From Comamonadaceae bacterium (GTDB lineage: Bacteria; Pseudomonadota; Gammaproteobacteria; Burkholderiales; Burkholderiaceae_C), in the NCBI GenBank assembly GCA_027486555.1, contig JAIXOX010000006.1, positions 1-64,000 of the forward strand: 64,000 bases of DNA, read 5' to 3'. Both the position numbers and the translations under genes were made by a program. Below, one piece after another: positions 34,826-43,482 of the stretch. Position 1 is the first letter of the stretch. Each line of letters opens with the position of its first letter. Under the pieces are notes generated by a model. It was not told where the DNA came from. It ran no database searches and saw only the letters and a list, made by a program, of their open reading frames with translations.

Positions 34826-34833
34826 ATGCGGCG

Positions 34834-34884
34834 TGTGACACCTGTCACAGGTTCAGGTGTCACAGGTGATGCGCTGTGACATCC
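34834..34884. promoter_or_regulatory. Upstream activator site cluster (TGTGACA dyads)
   Basis: A perfect dyad TGTGACA-CC-TGTCACA (34834-34849) is followed by GGTGTCACAGG and CTGTGACATC (to about 34884). Three related copies within 50 bases, about 80-110 bases upstream of the sigma-54-like promoter, is the usual layout for an enhancer-binding protein. Confidence 0.7.
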
Positions 34885-34949
34885 GGGTAGACCCCGGGTA
34901 GGTTTTGATTTCTTGTGGTCTGACAAGGACTTGCAAGTGGCGACCGATC

Positions 34950-34965
34950 TGGCACGGCACTTGAT
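34950..34965 (+). promoter_or_regulatory. Sigma-54 (-24/-12) promoter
   Basis: TGGCACGGCACTTGAT fits the TGGCAC-N5-TTGC consensus except that the -12 element reads TTGA. It lies 52 bases before the monooxygenase start and downstream of the TGTGACA dyads. Confidence 0.6.
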
Positions 34966-35017
34966 TGTTTCCCTGCACCGCACCATGTCGGGTGCGGCAC
35001 TACCAGGAGAGAAACCC

Positions 35018-36826
35018 ATGAGTGACAAGTCCCCCTCACAGAGGGCTCAGGCGTGGCTGGAGAGCTTTGAGCAAGCCATGCGCCAAGGTCAGGCCGCACA
35101 AGCTGCGGCCCTGTTTGACACCGACTGCTATTGGCGTGATCTGGTGTCTTTTACCTGGAACATTGGCACCCAGGAAGGCCACAGCGCCATCGAAGCCATG
35201 CTGCAAGCACGACTGGCCGATGTGCAGCCCTCCAACTTGGCGCTCGAAGGCGAAGCCACCGAGGCCGATGGCGTGGTCGACGCCTGGTTCACGTTTGAAA
35301 CCGGTGTGGCGCGCGGGCGCGGGCACCTGCGCCTCAAGGCCACGGCCCAAGGCGATAAGGCCTGGACGCTGTTGACCACCATGACTGAGCTGAAAGGCTT
35401 TGAGGAAAAAAAGGGCAACCGACGCGTCAAAGGGGCCGAACACGGGGCGCAAGTGGGCCGCAAAAGCTGGCTGGAGCGTCGCCAGGACGAAGAGGCCCGC
35501 CTGGGCTACGACGAGCAGCCGCATGTGCTGATCGTGGGCGGCGGTCAGGGCGGCATCATGCTGGCGGCCCGGCTACGGCGACTGGGTGTGCCCACCATCG
35601 TGGTCGAGCGCAATGAAAAAGCAGGGGACAGCTGGCGCAAACGCTACAAAAGCCTGTGCCTGCACGACCCGGTCTGGTACGACCACTTGCCCTACATGCC
35701 TTTCCCCGATGACTGGCCCGTGTTTGCCCCCAAGGACAAGATCGGCGACTGGCTGGAGATGTACACCAAGGTCATGGAGATCAACTACTGGGGATCGACC
35801 ACCGCCAAAAAGGCCACGTTCAACGAGGCCCAAGACGAGTGGGAAGTTGTGGTGGACCGGGCTGGCCAAGAGGTGGTGTTGCGCCCCAAAGAGCTGGTGT
35901 TTGCGCTGGGCGTGTCGGGCTACGCCAACGTGCCCAAAATTGCGGGTGCCGAAACCTTTATGGGCGATCAACACCATTCCAGCAAGCACCCTGGCCCCGA
36001 GGCCTACAAAGGCAAAAAAGCGGTGGTGCTGGGCTCCAACAATTCGGCGCACGACATCTGCGCGGCCCTGTGGGAAAACGGCGTCGATGTGACCATGGTG
36101 CAGCGCAGCAGCACGCACATTGCGCCATCGGAATCGCTGATGGAGCTGGCTTTGGGCGGGCTTTACAGCGAAGAGGCGGTGCAAAGCGGCATTGACCACC
36201 ACAAGGCCGATCTGGTGTTTGCCAGCGTGCCTTATCAGATCATGCACACCTTCCACATACCGGTGTACGACGAAATGAAAAAGCGCGATGCCGACCTGTA
36301 CGGTCGGCTGGAGAAGGCGGGCTTCATGTTGGACTTTGGCGACGATGGCTCGGGCTTGTTCATGAAGTACCTGCGCCGGGGCTCAGGTTATTACATCGAC
36401 GTGGGCGCGAGCGAGCTGGTGGCCAATGGCAGTGTCAAGCTCAAAAGCCACAACAACATCGAGCGCATCAACCCCAAAAGTGTGACCTTGACCGATGGCA
36501 CCGAGCTGGAGGCCGACTTGCTGGTGTATGCCACCGGCTACGGCTCGATGAACCACTGGCTGGCCGACCTGATCTCGCCCGAAGTGGCAGACCGCGTGGG
36601 CAAGGTCTGGGGCTTGGGATCGGGCACCACCAAAGACCCCGGCCCTTGGGAAGGTGAACTGCGCAACATGTGGAAACCCACGCAACAAAAGCAGCTGTGG
36701 ATCCATGGCGGCAACCTTCACCAAAGCCGCCACTACTCGCAGTTCCTGTCGCTGCAACTGAAAGCGCGTTACGAAGGCCTGGACACCCCCGTGTACAAGC
36801 CTGCACCGGTGCACCACTTGCGCTGA
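35018..36826 (+). CDS. FAD/NAD(P)-dependent monooxygenase with N-terminal SnoaL-like domain
   Basis: A 602-residue flavoprotein. Residues about 10-130 form a SnoaL/NTF2-like domain (ALFDTDCYWRDLVSFTWNIG); the rest is a flavin-monooxygenase-type oxidoreductase. It has an FAD motif VLIVGGGQGGIMLAARLRRL, the second nucleotide motif AVVLGSNNSAHDICAAL and an ATGYG motif (LLVYATGYGSM). CAGGAGAGAAACCC precedes the ATG at 35018. The gene lies behind the sigma-54 activator and its probable promoter, so it is likely induced by the activator's ligand. The substrate is unknown; related proteins act on ketones, amines or aromatic aldehydes. Confidence 0.9.
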   Translation: MSDKSPSQRAQAWLESFEQAMRQGQAAQAAALFDTDCYWRDLVSFTWNIGTQEGHSAIEAMLQARLADVQPSNLALEGEATEADGVVDAWFTFETGVARGRGHLRLKATAQGDKAWTLLTTMTELKGFEEKKGNRRVKGAEHGAQVGRKSWLERRQDEEARLGYDEQPHVLIVGGGQGGIMLAARLRRLGVPTIVVERNEKAGDSWRKRYKSLCLHDPVWYDHLPYMPFPDDWPVFAPKDKIGDWLEMYTKVMEINYWGSTTAKKATFNEAQDEWEVVVDRAGQEVVLRPKELVFALGVSGYANVPKIAGAETFMGDQHHSSKHPGPEAYKGKKAVVLGSNNSAHDICAALWENGVDVTMVQRSSTHIAPSESLMELALGGLYSEEAVQSGIDHHKADLVFASVPYQIMHTFHIPVYDEMKKRDADLYGRLEKAGFMLDFGDDGSGLFMKYLRRGSGYYIDVGASELVANGSVKLKSHNNIERINPKSVTLTDGTELEADLLVYATGYGSMNHWLADLISPEVADRVGKVWGLGSGTTKDPGPWEGELRNMWKPTQQKQLWIHGGNLHQSRHYSQFLSLQLKARYEGLDTPVYKPAPVHHLR

Positions 36827-36870
36827 AACGGGTGTCGCAAAAAGTGAAGATCAGTCCGTGATCTCCGCCA

Positions 36871-36900
36871 CCATCGACACACTTTCGGGAGTGTCGATGG
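36871..36900. terminator. Hairpin after the monooxygenase gene
   Basis: CCATCGACAC (36871-36880) pairs perfectly with GTGTCGATGG (36891-36900) around a 10-base loop. There is no T-run, so it may need Rho or may be a processing or regulatory hairpin. Confidence 0.5.
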
Positions 36901-36962
36901 GAGGGCCATGGATTGCACCCCAGTGAACGCAAGGAGGCGGTGGGGCGTTATGCTCAGCGCCC

Positions 36963-38369
36963 ATGCACACCCTTGAACAACTGCGCAGCGGCGCACTGGC
37001 GGGCACGCGCCGCCTCGACCTGTCTTGTGGCCTGACCGAACTGCCCCACGAGGTTTTTGCCTTGGCCGACACACTGGAGGTGCTCAACCTGAGCGGCAAC
37101 CGTCTGCGCGATTTGCCATACCAGCTGCCGCGCCTGCACAAGTTGCAGGTGCTGTTTGCCTCAGACAACGACTTCACCGCGCTGCCCGAAGTGCTGGGCG
37201 ACTGCCCGGCTTTGTACATGGTCGGCTTCAAGGCCAACCGCATTGCCCATGTGCCTGCCGCCGCGCTGCCGCCCGCCTTGCGCTGGCTGACGCTCACGGA
37301 CAACGCCATCGGCCATTTGCCCACCGAACTGGGCCAGCGCCCGGCTTTGCAAAAGCTGATGCTGGCGGGCAACCAACTCAGCGCTCTGCCCGACAGCCTG
37401 CAGGCGGCACACCAACTGGAATTGCTGCGCATCTCTGCCAACCGCCTGGAGCGCTTGCCCGGCTGGCTGACCGAGCTGCCGCGCCTGGCCTGGTTGGCGC
37501 TGGCGGGCAATGCCCTGGGCTGGGCTTTTGCAGAAGGTTTTGCAAAAGATTTTGCAGAAAATGTTGTGGAAGATGTGCCGCTGCCCGAAGTGCCATGGGC
37601 TTTACTCACGCTGGGCCCATTGCTGGGCGAGGGCGCTTCGGGTCACATCCACCGCGTGCAGGCAGCTGGCTGGCCGCAGCCGCTGGCGCTCAAACTGTTC
37701 AAAGGCGCAGTGACCAGCGATGGTTTGCCCCAAGACGAACTGGCCGCTTGCCTGGCCGCAGGCCAACACCCCACGCTGACCACGCCCGTGGCGCGGTTGA
37801 GCCAACACCCCGCTCAGGCCCAGGGCTTGATGATGCCCCTCATCCCGTCCGCACACATCAACCTGGCGGGGCCGCCCAGTTTGCAAAGCTGCACGCGTGA
37901 CGTGTACCCGAGCGGCTTTCGTTTGAGCACCGATCTGGCGTTGAGCATTGCCTGCGATGTGGCCGATGCGCTGGCGCATTTGCACCAGCGTGGCGTGATG
38001 CACGGCGACCTGTATGCGCACAACATCCTGATTGACCCGGTGCACGGTCAGGTCCGGCTGGGTGACTTTGGCGCGGCCACACGGCTGCCCACCCAGCCAA
38101 GCAATGTGTGCCGTGGGTTGTTGGCGCTGGAGGTGCGGGCCTTGGGTTGTTTGCTGGAGGAGTTGGGCGCGGCCGCTTCGAGTGGCACGGCCGACAAGGC
38201 CGACATGCCACCGGCTGCGCACAAACACAGCCATGCCCAAGCGATTGACCCGACTGTCCAGGCCCTGTTGGACTTGGCCGTTGCCTGCTTGTCAGAACGG
38301 CCACCCGAGCGCCCCGTTGTGGCCGAGGTCGCTCAGGCACTTCAGGCCCTCAGGCTGGGCCGATCTTGA
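36963..38369 (+). CDS. Leucine-rich-repeat protein with C-terminal kinase-like domain
   Basis: A 468-residue protein. Residues about 15-190 hold seven or so leucine-rich repeats of about 23 residues (LEVLNLSGNRLRDLPYQLPR, LQKLMLAGNQLSALPDSLQA). Residues about 208-460 resemble an atypical protein kinase: glycine loop GEGASGHIHRV, Lys in LALKLFKG, catalytic loop HGDLYAHNIL and GDFGAA. Catalytic Asp and metal Asp are present, so activity is plausible. No signal peptide. The 3' end overlaps the convergent gene at 38350 by 20 bases. Such LRR-kinases are uncommon in bacteria; the partner is unknown. Confidence 0.85.
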   Translation: MHTLEQLRSGALAGTRRLDLSCGLTELPHEVFALADTLEVLNLSGNRLRDLPYQLPRLHKLQVLFASDNDFTALPEVLGDCPALYMVGFKANRIAHVPAAALPPALRWLTLTDNAIGHLPTELGQRPALQKLMLAGNQLSALPDSLQAAHQLELLRISANRLERLPGWLTELPRLAWLALAGNALGWAFAEGFAKDFAENVVEDVPLPEVPWALLTLGPLLGEGASGHIHRVQAAGWPQPLALKLFKGAVTSDGLPQDELAACLAAGQHPTLTTPVARLSQHPAQAQGLMMPLIPSAHINLAGPPSLQSCTRDVYPSGFRLSTDLALSIACDVADALAHLHQRGVMHGDLYAHNILIDPVHGQVRLGDFGAATRLPTQPSNVCRGLLALEVRALGCLLEELGAAASSGTADKADMPPAAHKHSHAQAIDPTVQALLDLAVACLSERPPERPVVAEVAQALQALRLGRS

Positions 38370-39243
38370 CCTGATTCAGCTTGGCCTGCGCCTTGACCAG
38401 CGAGGGCACCATCTCGCTGCCGTAGCCCAAAGCCACGGCCGTGTTCAGCGCCTGGTGCACGCTGGTGCCAATCATGGAGGGCACTTTCACGCTCTCGGTC
38501 AGGTGCGAGTAGTAACGCAAATCCTTGGCCGCGTTGTTCAACTCGAACTTCATCGCGCCGTAGTCGCCCTGCAAGCTTTTGCTCATCAGCTGGAACAAGC
38601 CCGAATTCACGCCTCCGGCCGAGATGACCTGCACCAGTTTGTCCAGGTCCACCCCTGCCTTGGCCCCCACCGCAAAGGCCTCGGCTGTGGCCGTGCAAAT
38701 GGCCTGCGCCACAAAGTTGTTGAGCAGCTTGATGACGTGGCCAGAGCCCATTTCGCCGACGTGGAACACGTTTTCGCTGTAAGCGCGAATCACGGGCTCG
38801 ATGCGGGTGAACAATTCAGGCGATGCGCCCACCATGGAGTTGAGTTTGCCCGCCTCGGCCTCAATGGGCGTGCGCGTGAGCGGCGCGTCCGCATAAATCA
38901 CGCCCTGCTCGGCGCACAGCGCGGCCAGGCGGCGGGTGGACTCGGGCTCGCTGGTGGAGGTGTCGATAACGATCAGGCCCGCGCGCGCCTTGGATAGCAG
39001 GCCGCCAGGACCGGCCACCACCGCCTCCACCTGCGGCGAGCCGGTCACGCAAATGATCACCGCGTCGCAAGCTGCCAGGTCGGCATAGCTGCTAACCTGC
39101 AGCGCCCCCGCCGCGAGCAAATCCTGAACGGGCGCGGTGCGTTGGTGCACCGTGATCGACAAATCAAAACCCTTGGCCTGGATGTTCTTGGCCATGCCAT
39201 GGCCCATCAATCCCGAAGCGCCGATAAATCCGATGTGTTGCAT
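38350..39243 (-). CDS. 3-hydroxyisobutyrate-dehydrogenase-family oxidoreductase
   Basis: A 297-residue NAD(P)-dependent beta-hydroxyacid dehydrogenase. The N-terminal dinucleotide motif reads IGFIGASGLMGHGMAKN (GxxGxMG form), the catalytic Lys lies in GSGHVIKLLNNFV and the C-terminal all-helical domain follows. Family members act on 3-hydroxyisobutyrate, tartronate semialdehyde or glyoxylate. Without an operon partner the substrate is open. The stop overlaps the convergent LRR-kinase gene. Confidence 0.88.
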   Translation of the reverse strand: MQHIGFIGASGLMGHGMAKNIQAKGFDLSITVHQRTAPVQDLLAAGALQVSSYADLAACDAVIICVTGSPQVEAVVAGPGGLLSKARAGLIVIDTSTSEPESTRRLAALCAEQGVIYADAPLTRTPIEAEAGKLNSMVGASPELFTRIEPVIRAYSENVFHVGEMGSGHVIKLLNNFVAQAICTATAEAFAVGAKAGVDLDKLVQVISAGGVNSGLFQLMSKSLQGDYGAMKFELNNAAKDLRYYSHLTESVKVPSMIGTSVHQALNTAVALGYGSEMVPSLVKAQAKLNQVKIGPA

Positions 39244-39400
39244 GGTGTCTCTGCTGTGTGGTGAAAGGAACAGCCATTCTGGAAGATCGCGCGGGGCGGG
39301 GGTGTCGCCTGTGCAATTTCAAACGCAAATTTCACGGCCTTTTCAGATGGGCATGCGGCTCAAGTGATCCAGCCAGATGAAGTTTGCATGATCGTTTTTT

Positions 39401-39470
39401 TGTGGGAGCGGCGCCCTCGCCGGTATGAAGCCTCGCAAACCACCACCCATCGCTTGGGCGACGAAGCTCC
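39401..39470. repeat. Dispersed intergenic repeat, copy 4
   Basis: TGTGGGAGCGGCGCCCTCGC and later ACCACCCATCGCTTGGGCGA belong to the same repeat as the right-end array, here more diverged. It is the main feature of the gene-free stretch 39244-39640; the remainder shows nothing else recognisable. Confidence 0.65.
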
Positions 39471-39640
39471 AAGGCCCGCTAATGGGCGGGCGTGCAGGCT
39501 GCGAGTAAAACCGGATGCAGACCTGAGCGCTGTCCAGCTGATGATGCTGAAACTTTGACGTCTAAAAAATCACCAAGAGGCTGTTTTTAAGATACTTTGG
39601 CTCAATAAATTGAAGCCTATGCAGTCCACCCCTTCCCACT

Positions 39641-39874
39641 ATTGACCGCACCCACATCCGCTGGTTTGCCTTGACCGACACGGTGCAGCTGTTGCAGCGG
39701 GCGGGTTGGGTGCTTGAAAAAGTCGTACCCCGCGTTTTCAAGTCCGAAAACGGACACACCTTGTTGCAAGCACTGCAACCGGCGGCGCACTTGCTGGGGG
39801 TGGACCCTCAACAGTTCATGCAGCGCAGTCTGCCCTTGCAATACGTTTTGGTGGGGCGTCAACCTGTGGTCTGA
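39641..39874 (+). pseudogene. SAM-dependent methyltransferase, C-terminal remnant
   Basis: Seventy-seven codons with no start codon at the left. The sequence DRTHIRWFALTDTVQLLQRA followed by LQALQPAAHLLGVDPQQFMQ resembles the C-terminal third of class I methyltransferases found in glycosyltransferase/methyltransferase families. The SAM-binding part is missing, so the gene is a fragment. A TTG at 39671 could start a 67-residue peptide. The family match is from memory and moderate. Confidence 0.5.
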
Positions 39875-39886
39875 GGGCTTGAGTGT

Positions 39887-40858
39887 TTAACCCTGCGCGA
39901 TCAACTGTGCAAAGCGGGCCAAGTCCACATTCCCACCGCTGACGATGATGCCCACGCGTTGCCCCTGGAGTTGCTTGGCCGCTTGCCATGCTGCAGCCAA
40001 CGACAAACAACCCGTGGGCTCGACCACCATCTTCATGCGTTCGGCATAAAAGCGCATGGCCTCGATCAGCTGCGCATCGGTGACGGTGTGCACGTCGTCG
40101 ACCAGACGGCGAATGATCTCGAAGGTGATCTCGCCCACCATGGGGGTTTGCGCACCGTCGGCAATGGTGACCGGGGTGGCAATGCGCACGCGTTGGCCTT
40201 GGCGCAAGGATTGCTGGACGTCATTGCCCGCTTCGGGCTCCACGCCGTAGATTTTGCAGGCGGGGGACAGGGCTTTGGCCGACAAGGCGCTGCCACTGAG
40301 CAAGCCACCGCCGCCCAGACACACAAACAAGGCATCCAGCTCGCCCACCTCCTGGAACAACTCCAAGGCAGCGGTGCCTTGGCCACTCAACACATCGGGG
40401 TGGTCAAACGGCGGGATGAAGCGGCGTCCTTGTGCGGCAGCGATGCCTTGCGCGATGGCCAAGGCATCGTCTTTGTAGCGGTCATAGCCCACAACCTGCG
40501 CCCCATAGCCACGCGTGGCGGCCAGCTTGGCAGGTGAGGCGTCGTGCGGCATGACGATGGTGGCGGGGATGTCCAGAATTTGCGCCGACAAAGCCACGGC
40601 TTGTGCGTGGTTGCCCGACGAGTACGCCACGACCCCAGCTCGGCGCTCAGCCGGTGAGAGCCGAGACAAGGCGTTATAGCCGCCCCGAAACTTGAAGGCC
40701 CCCATGCGCTGGAAGTTTTCGCATTTGATGAAAGCCTGCGCTCCCAACTGGGCATTGAGCGTGCGAGATTGCAGCACAGGCGTGCGGTGGGCGTGACCCT
40801 GCAGCCGAGCGGCAGCCGCCAGAACATCGTCAAAAGTGGGCAAGGTCATGGCGTCCAT
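39887..40858 (-). CDS. Threonine/serine dehydratase-like PLP enzyme
   Basis: A 323-residue fold-type II PLP enzyme. The cofactor Lys lies in MGAFKFRGGYNAL and the phosphate-binding glycine loop in CLGGGGLLSG. The single catalytic domain lacks the C-terminal ACT-like regulatory part of biosynthetic IlvA, so it matches catabolic threonine dehydratase, serine racemase or threo-3-hydroxyaspartate dehydratase. Product: 2-oxobutyrate or a related 2-oxo acid plus ammonia. The start ATG at 40858 has an alternative three codons in (MTLPTF). Confidence 0.9.
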   Translation of the reverse strand: MDAMTLPTFDDVLAAAARLQGHAHRTPVLQSRTLNAQLGAQAFIKCENFQRMGAFKFRGGYNALSRLSPAERRAGVVAYSSGNHAQAVALSAQILDIPATIVMPHDASPAKLAATRGYGAQVVGYDRYKDDALAIAQGIAAAQGRRFIPPFDHPDVLSGQGTAALELFQEVGELDALFVCLGGGGLLSGSALSAKALSPACKIYGVEPEAGNDVQQSLRQGQRVRIATPVTIADGAQTPMVGEITFEIIRRLVDDVHTVTDAQLIEAMRFYAERMKMVVEPTGCLSLAAAWQAAKQLQGQRVGIIVSGGNVDLARFAQLIAQG

Positions 40859-40939
40859 CGCGGGGCTTTCTGAGTGGGGGTGACAATAGCGCGCATGTTG
40901 ACACGGTCGCTGGCTGTGCGCAAACCTGCGCGCTGGCCA

Positions 40940-41806
40940 TCACCCACCTACGCGCAACAGCTGTTGGGCCTGAAATCGAAGTTGCTCGTTTTTATGGGCG
41001 TAGCCCAGTGGGTTGGCCACCACGCGGCAGCCATTGTGGGTGTAGTCACTTGGGCAATGCAAATGGCCGTGCAACCACAGTTGCGCTTGCGGCAGCCAAT
41101 GGTCCAGCGCATTGCAAAACCCCGCAGTGCCCGGCACTCGGCCGTAGCGCGGGTCGGCGCTGTGCAGACTCGGGGCAAAGTGCGTCACGACCACTGTGGA
41201 GCCGTCAAATGGGGTGGCCAGCGCCTGGCTCAGCCAGTCTTGGCACTGCAGGGCTTGCGCGCGCAGTTCTTCGGCCAACCAAGGCACGCCATGGCGTGTG
41301 GTCTGGGCTTTGCGCAGGTAATAGTTGGCCGCACGAAATGCTTTGTCGCGGGCCTTCAGTTGGCGTGTGTACTGGCTGTTGGGGTGGCTGAAATGCGCGG
41401 GTATTTTGTCGGGCAAGGTCTGCCCCGCCAAGGGTCCCAGGGCGTCAAAGTCGGTCCACAGCGTGGTGCCCACAAAGCGAACGCCGCCCATTTGGATCAC
41501 TTGGCGCTCCAACCAAGTGATGCCCAGCCGTGCGCAGGTCTCTTGCAGGCGCTCGTGGGCCTCGTCGAAGTCCAGCCCGTCGTATTCGTGGTTGCCCGGC
41601 ACAAACAGCACCGGGGTGGGCCAGCCATGCAAGGGGGAAAAGCGTTGCAGCCCAAAGTCGGCATCGCCCGCGCTGCTCAATGCCGAATGCGCCTGGTAAG
41701 AACCAATGTCACCGGCCAAGACCAGGACATCTGCCAATGGGGCCGGGCTGGGCATGAAGTCGAGGTTGGATTCGAGGTGCAGGTCAGACAGCAGCTGAAT
41801 GTTCAT
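40940..41806 (-). CDS. Metallophosphoesterase
   Basis: A 288-residue calcineurin-like phosphoesterase. The metal-binding pattern is clear: IQLLSDLHLE (D-x-H), VLAGDIG (GD), VPGNHEYDG (GNH) and VVVTHFAPS with WLHGHLHCPSDY (H and GHxH). The ATG at 41806 overlaps the LysR stop (ATGA), so the two are co-translated. The substrate (phosphodiester or phosphomonoester) is unknown. Confidence 0.92.
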   Translation of the reverse strand: MNIQLLSDLHLESNLDFMPSPAPLADVLVLAGDIGSYQAHSALSSAGDADFGLQRFSPLHGWPTPVLFVPGNHEYDGLDFDEAHERLQETCARLGITWLERQVIQMGGVRFVGTTLWTDFDALGPLAGQTLPDKIPAHFSHPNSQYTRQLKARDKAFRAANYYLRKAQTTRHGVPWLAEELRAQALQCQDWLSQALATPFDGSTVVVTHFAPSLHSADPRYGRVPGTAGFCNALDHWLPQAQLWLHGHLHCPSDYTHNGCRVVANPLGYAHKNEQLRFQAQQLLRVGG

Positions 41807-42780
41807 GACAGATCCTTGGCCGAGAATGCGGCCTGAGCCACTTGCAGCAGTTGTCCGCGCAACCATTGGTGCGCACTGTCGTGTTGCAGCCGGCGATGCC
41901 ACAGTGCCTCCACATGCACCGGCGGCACATCCAGCGGCAACTCTCGCAGCACCAGTTTGTCGGCCATGCCCGTGGTGGGTACAAAGTGACGTGGCAAGAC
42001 CGCGAGCAAGTCGGAATTGACCACCACTTGGCCGGCGGTGAAAAACTGGTTCACTGTGAGCACGATGCGCCGCTGCCGTCCGATGGAGGCCAAGGCTTCG
42101 TCGACAAAACCATAAGGCCGACCTGAAAAGCTGACCAACAAATGGCGCGCACTGCAGTAAGCGTCGAGCGTCATGGCATGGTCGGCCATGGGGTGGCCTT
42201 GGCGCATCACGCAGACGTATTCACCCGTGTACAGGCGCTGGTGTTCAAAAGACACCGCTTCTCCGGCTTGTGCGCGTCCCGTCAAATCGGTCAACACGGC
42301 AGGAAAATAGCCCAGCGCCATGTCGGCTACCCCATCACCGAGCAGGCTTCGGGGGTCGCGTGTGTTCAGAGGCACCACCCTGAGTGATATGCCGGGCGCA
42401 TGCTTTTGCAGTTGACGGGCCAGGCCGCCCATCAACTCGGCAGCTGTGGCGTCGGCCATGGCCAAGATGAACGTGCTGGCGGCCTCATGTGGCACAAACG
42501 GGCTGGGCACGATGGCCTCTTGAAGCTGGCGCAGGGCCTCGCGCACGCTGGGCCAAAGTGCCAGCGCCCGGGGGGTGGGCTCGATGCCATGGCCTTGACG
42601 TTTGACCAATTCATCGTCCAGCGCATGGCGCAAGCGGCGCAAAGCATTGCTCACCGCCGGTTGAGACAGCGAGAGATTTCGTGCCGCCCGGGTCAGGCTG
42701 CGCTCGGCCATGACTTCGTCAAAAACCCGAAGCAAGTTGAGGTCGAGGGTGCGAAAAGAGGCCGGAATGTGGGTGTTCAT
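41803..42780 (-). CDS. LysR-family transcriptional regulator
   Basis: A 325-residue regulator. The N-terminal helix-turn-helix is classic (RSLTRAARNLSLSQPAVSNA, about residues 27-46), followed by a two-lobed effector domain (about residues 95-310; the FVPHEAASTFILAMADATAA opening is typical of NodD/NahR-like members). It is divergent from the membrane protein gene at 42927 and overlaps the phosphoesterase gene, which are its likely neighbours in regulation. The effector is unknown. Confidence 0.92.
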   Translation of the reverse strand: MNTHIPASFRTLDLNLLRVFDEVMAERSLTRAARNLSLSQPAVSNALRRLRHALDDELVKRQGHGIEPTPRALALWPSVREALRQLQEAIVPSPFVPHEAASTFILAMADATAAELMGGLARQLQKHAPGISLRVVPLNTRDPRSLLGDGVADMALGYFPAVLTDLTGRAQAGEAVSFEHQRLYTGEYVCVMRQGHPMADHAMTLDAYCSARHLLVSFSGRPYGFVDEALASIGRQRRIVLTVNQFFTAGQVVVNSDLLAVLPRHFVPTTGMADKLVLRELPLDVPPVHVEALWHRRLQHDSAHQWLRGQLLQVAQAAFSAKDLS

Positions 42781-42926
42781 GCGGGGGCAGATAACTTATC
42801 ACCATTATGAATCTCAAACATCATGAATATAAAGTTGAACAACACTGGTAAAAACCCTATGATCCAAGCATCGATTTTGATGTTTTGAATATCAAAGAAA
42901 GCAAAATCGAATCAAGGGAACTAAAA

Positions 42927-43400
42927 ATGAACACCACCACCATCAAATCCGTCTTGGCTCAGATCAGCACCGTCCGTGCCAAGCGCCCTGTGCTGAGCGC
43001 ATCCACCAAAGCCCTGTCGACATGGATGTCCACGGCAGGCGTTGCAGCTTTGCTGGTCTTGGCCAACCACCTCATGGACGATTGGGCCGAAACACACCTC
43101 ATGGCCGCATGGTTGGCCTTATGGGCCTTGGCCATTGTCGCCATCGTTGTCTTGCGCGGACTGAGCCGAATGCTGGCACAAAACATGATCACGGGACTGA
43201 ACCAGTGGTCTGCACATTTGGCGCGCAGCCGAGCTGATCAACGCCTGTGGAGCATGGCGCAAACCGACAGCCGTTTGATGGGCGAGCTGCAAACAGCGAT
43301 GGACCGCGCCGATGAAAATGCGGCCCCAACACCCAACTTGACCACCTACATGACCCGTCGGGCGGCCCGCTTGGTCAAAAACCGCCTGTATTACATCTGA
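42927..43400 (+). CDS. Small integral membrane protein, unknown function
   Basis: A 157-residue protein. Two adjacent hydrophobic segments, around STAGVAALLVLANHLMDDW (residues 35-53) and AAWLALWALAIVAIVVLRGL (residues 59-78), are followed by a soluble amphipathic tail with GELQTAMDRADENA. GGGAACT precedes the ATG at 42927; a TTG 14 codons upstream is less likely. The upstream region (42781-42926) is AT-rich and shared with the divergent LysR gene, so LysR control is possible. No recognised domain. Confidence 0.7.
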   Translation: MNTTTIKSVLAQISTVRAKRPVLSASTKALSTWMSTAGVAALLVLANHLMDDWAETHLMAAWLALWALAIVAIVVLRGLSRMLAQNMITGLNQWSAHLARSRADQRLWSMAQTDSRLMGELQTAMDRADENAAPTPNLTTYMTRRAARLVKNRLYYI

Positions 43401-43482
43401 GCGCTTGGCCTGCATGGGGTGCTTGATGCAGGGTGTTTGAGCGCCATCGCCAGCAGGTCAACGACTTTGGCGTCGTCCTGAC

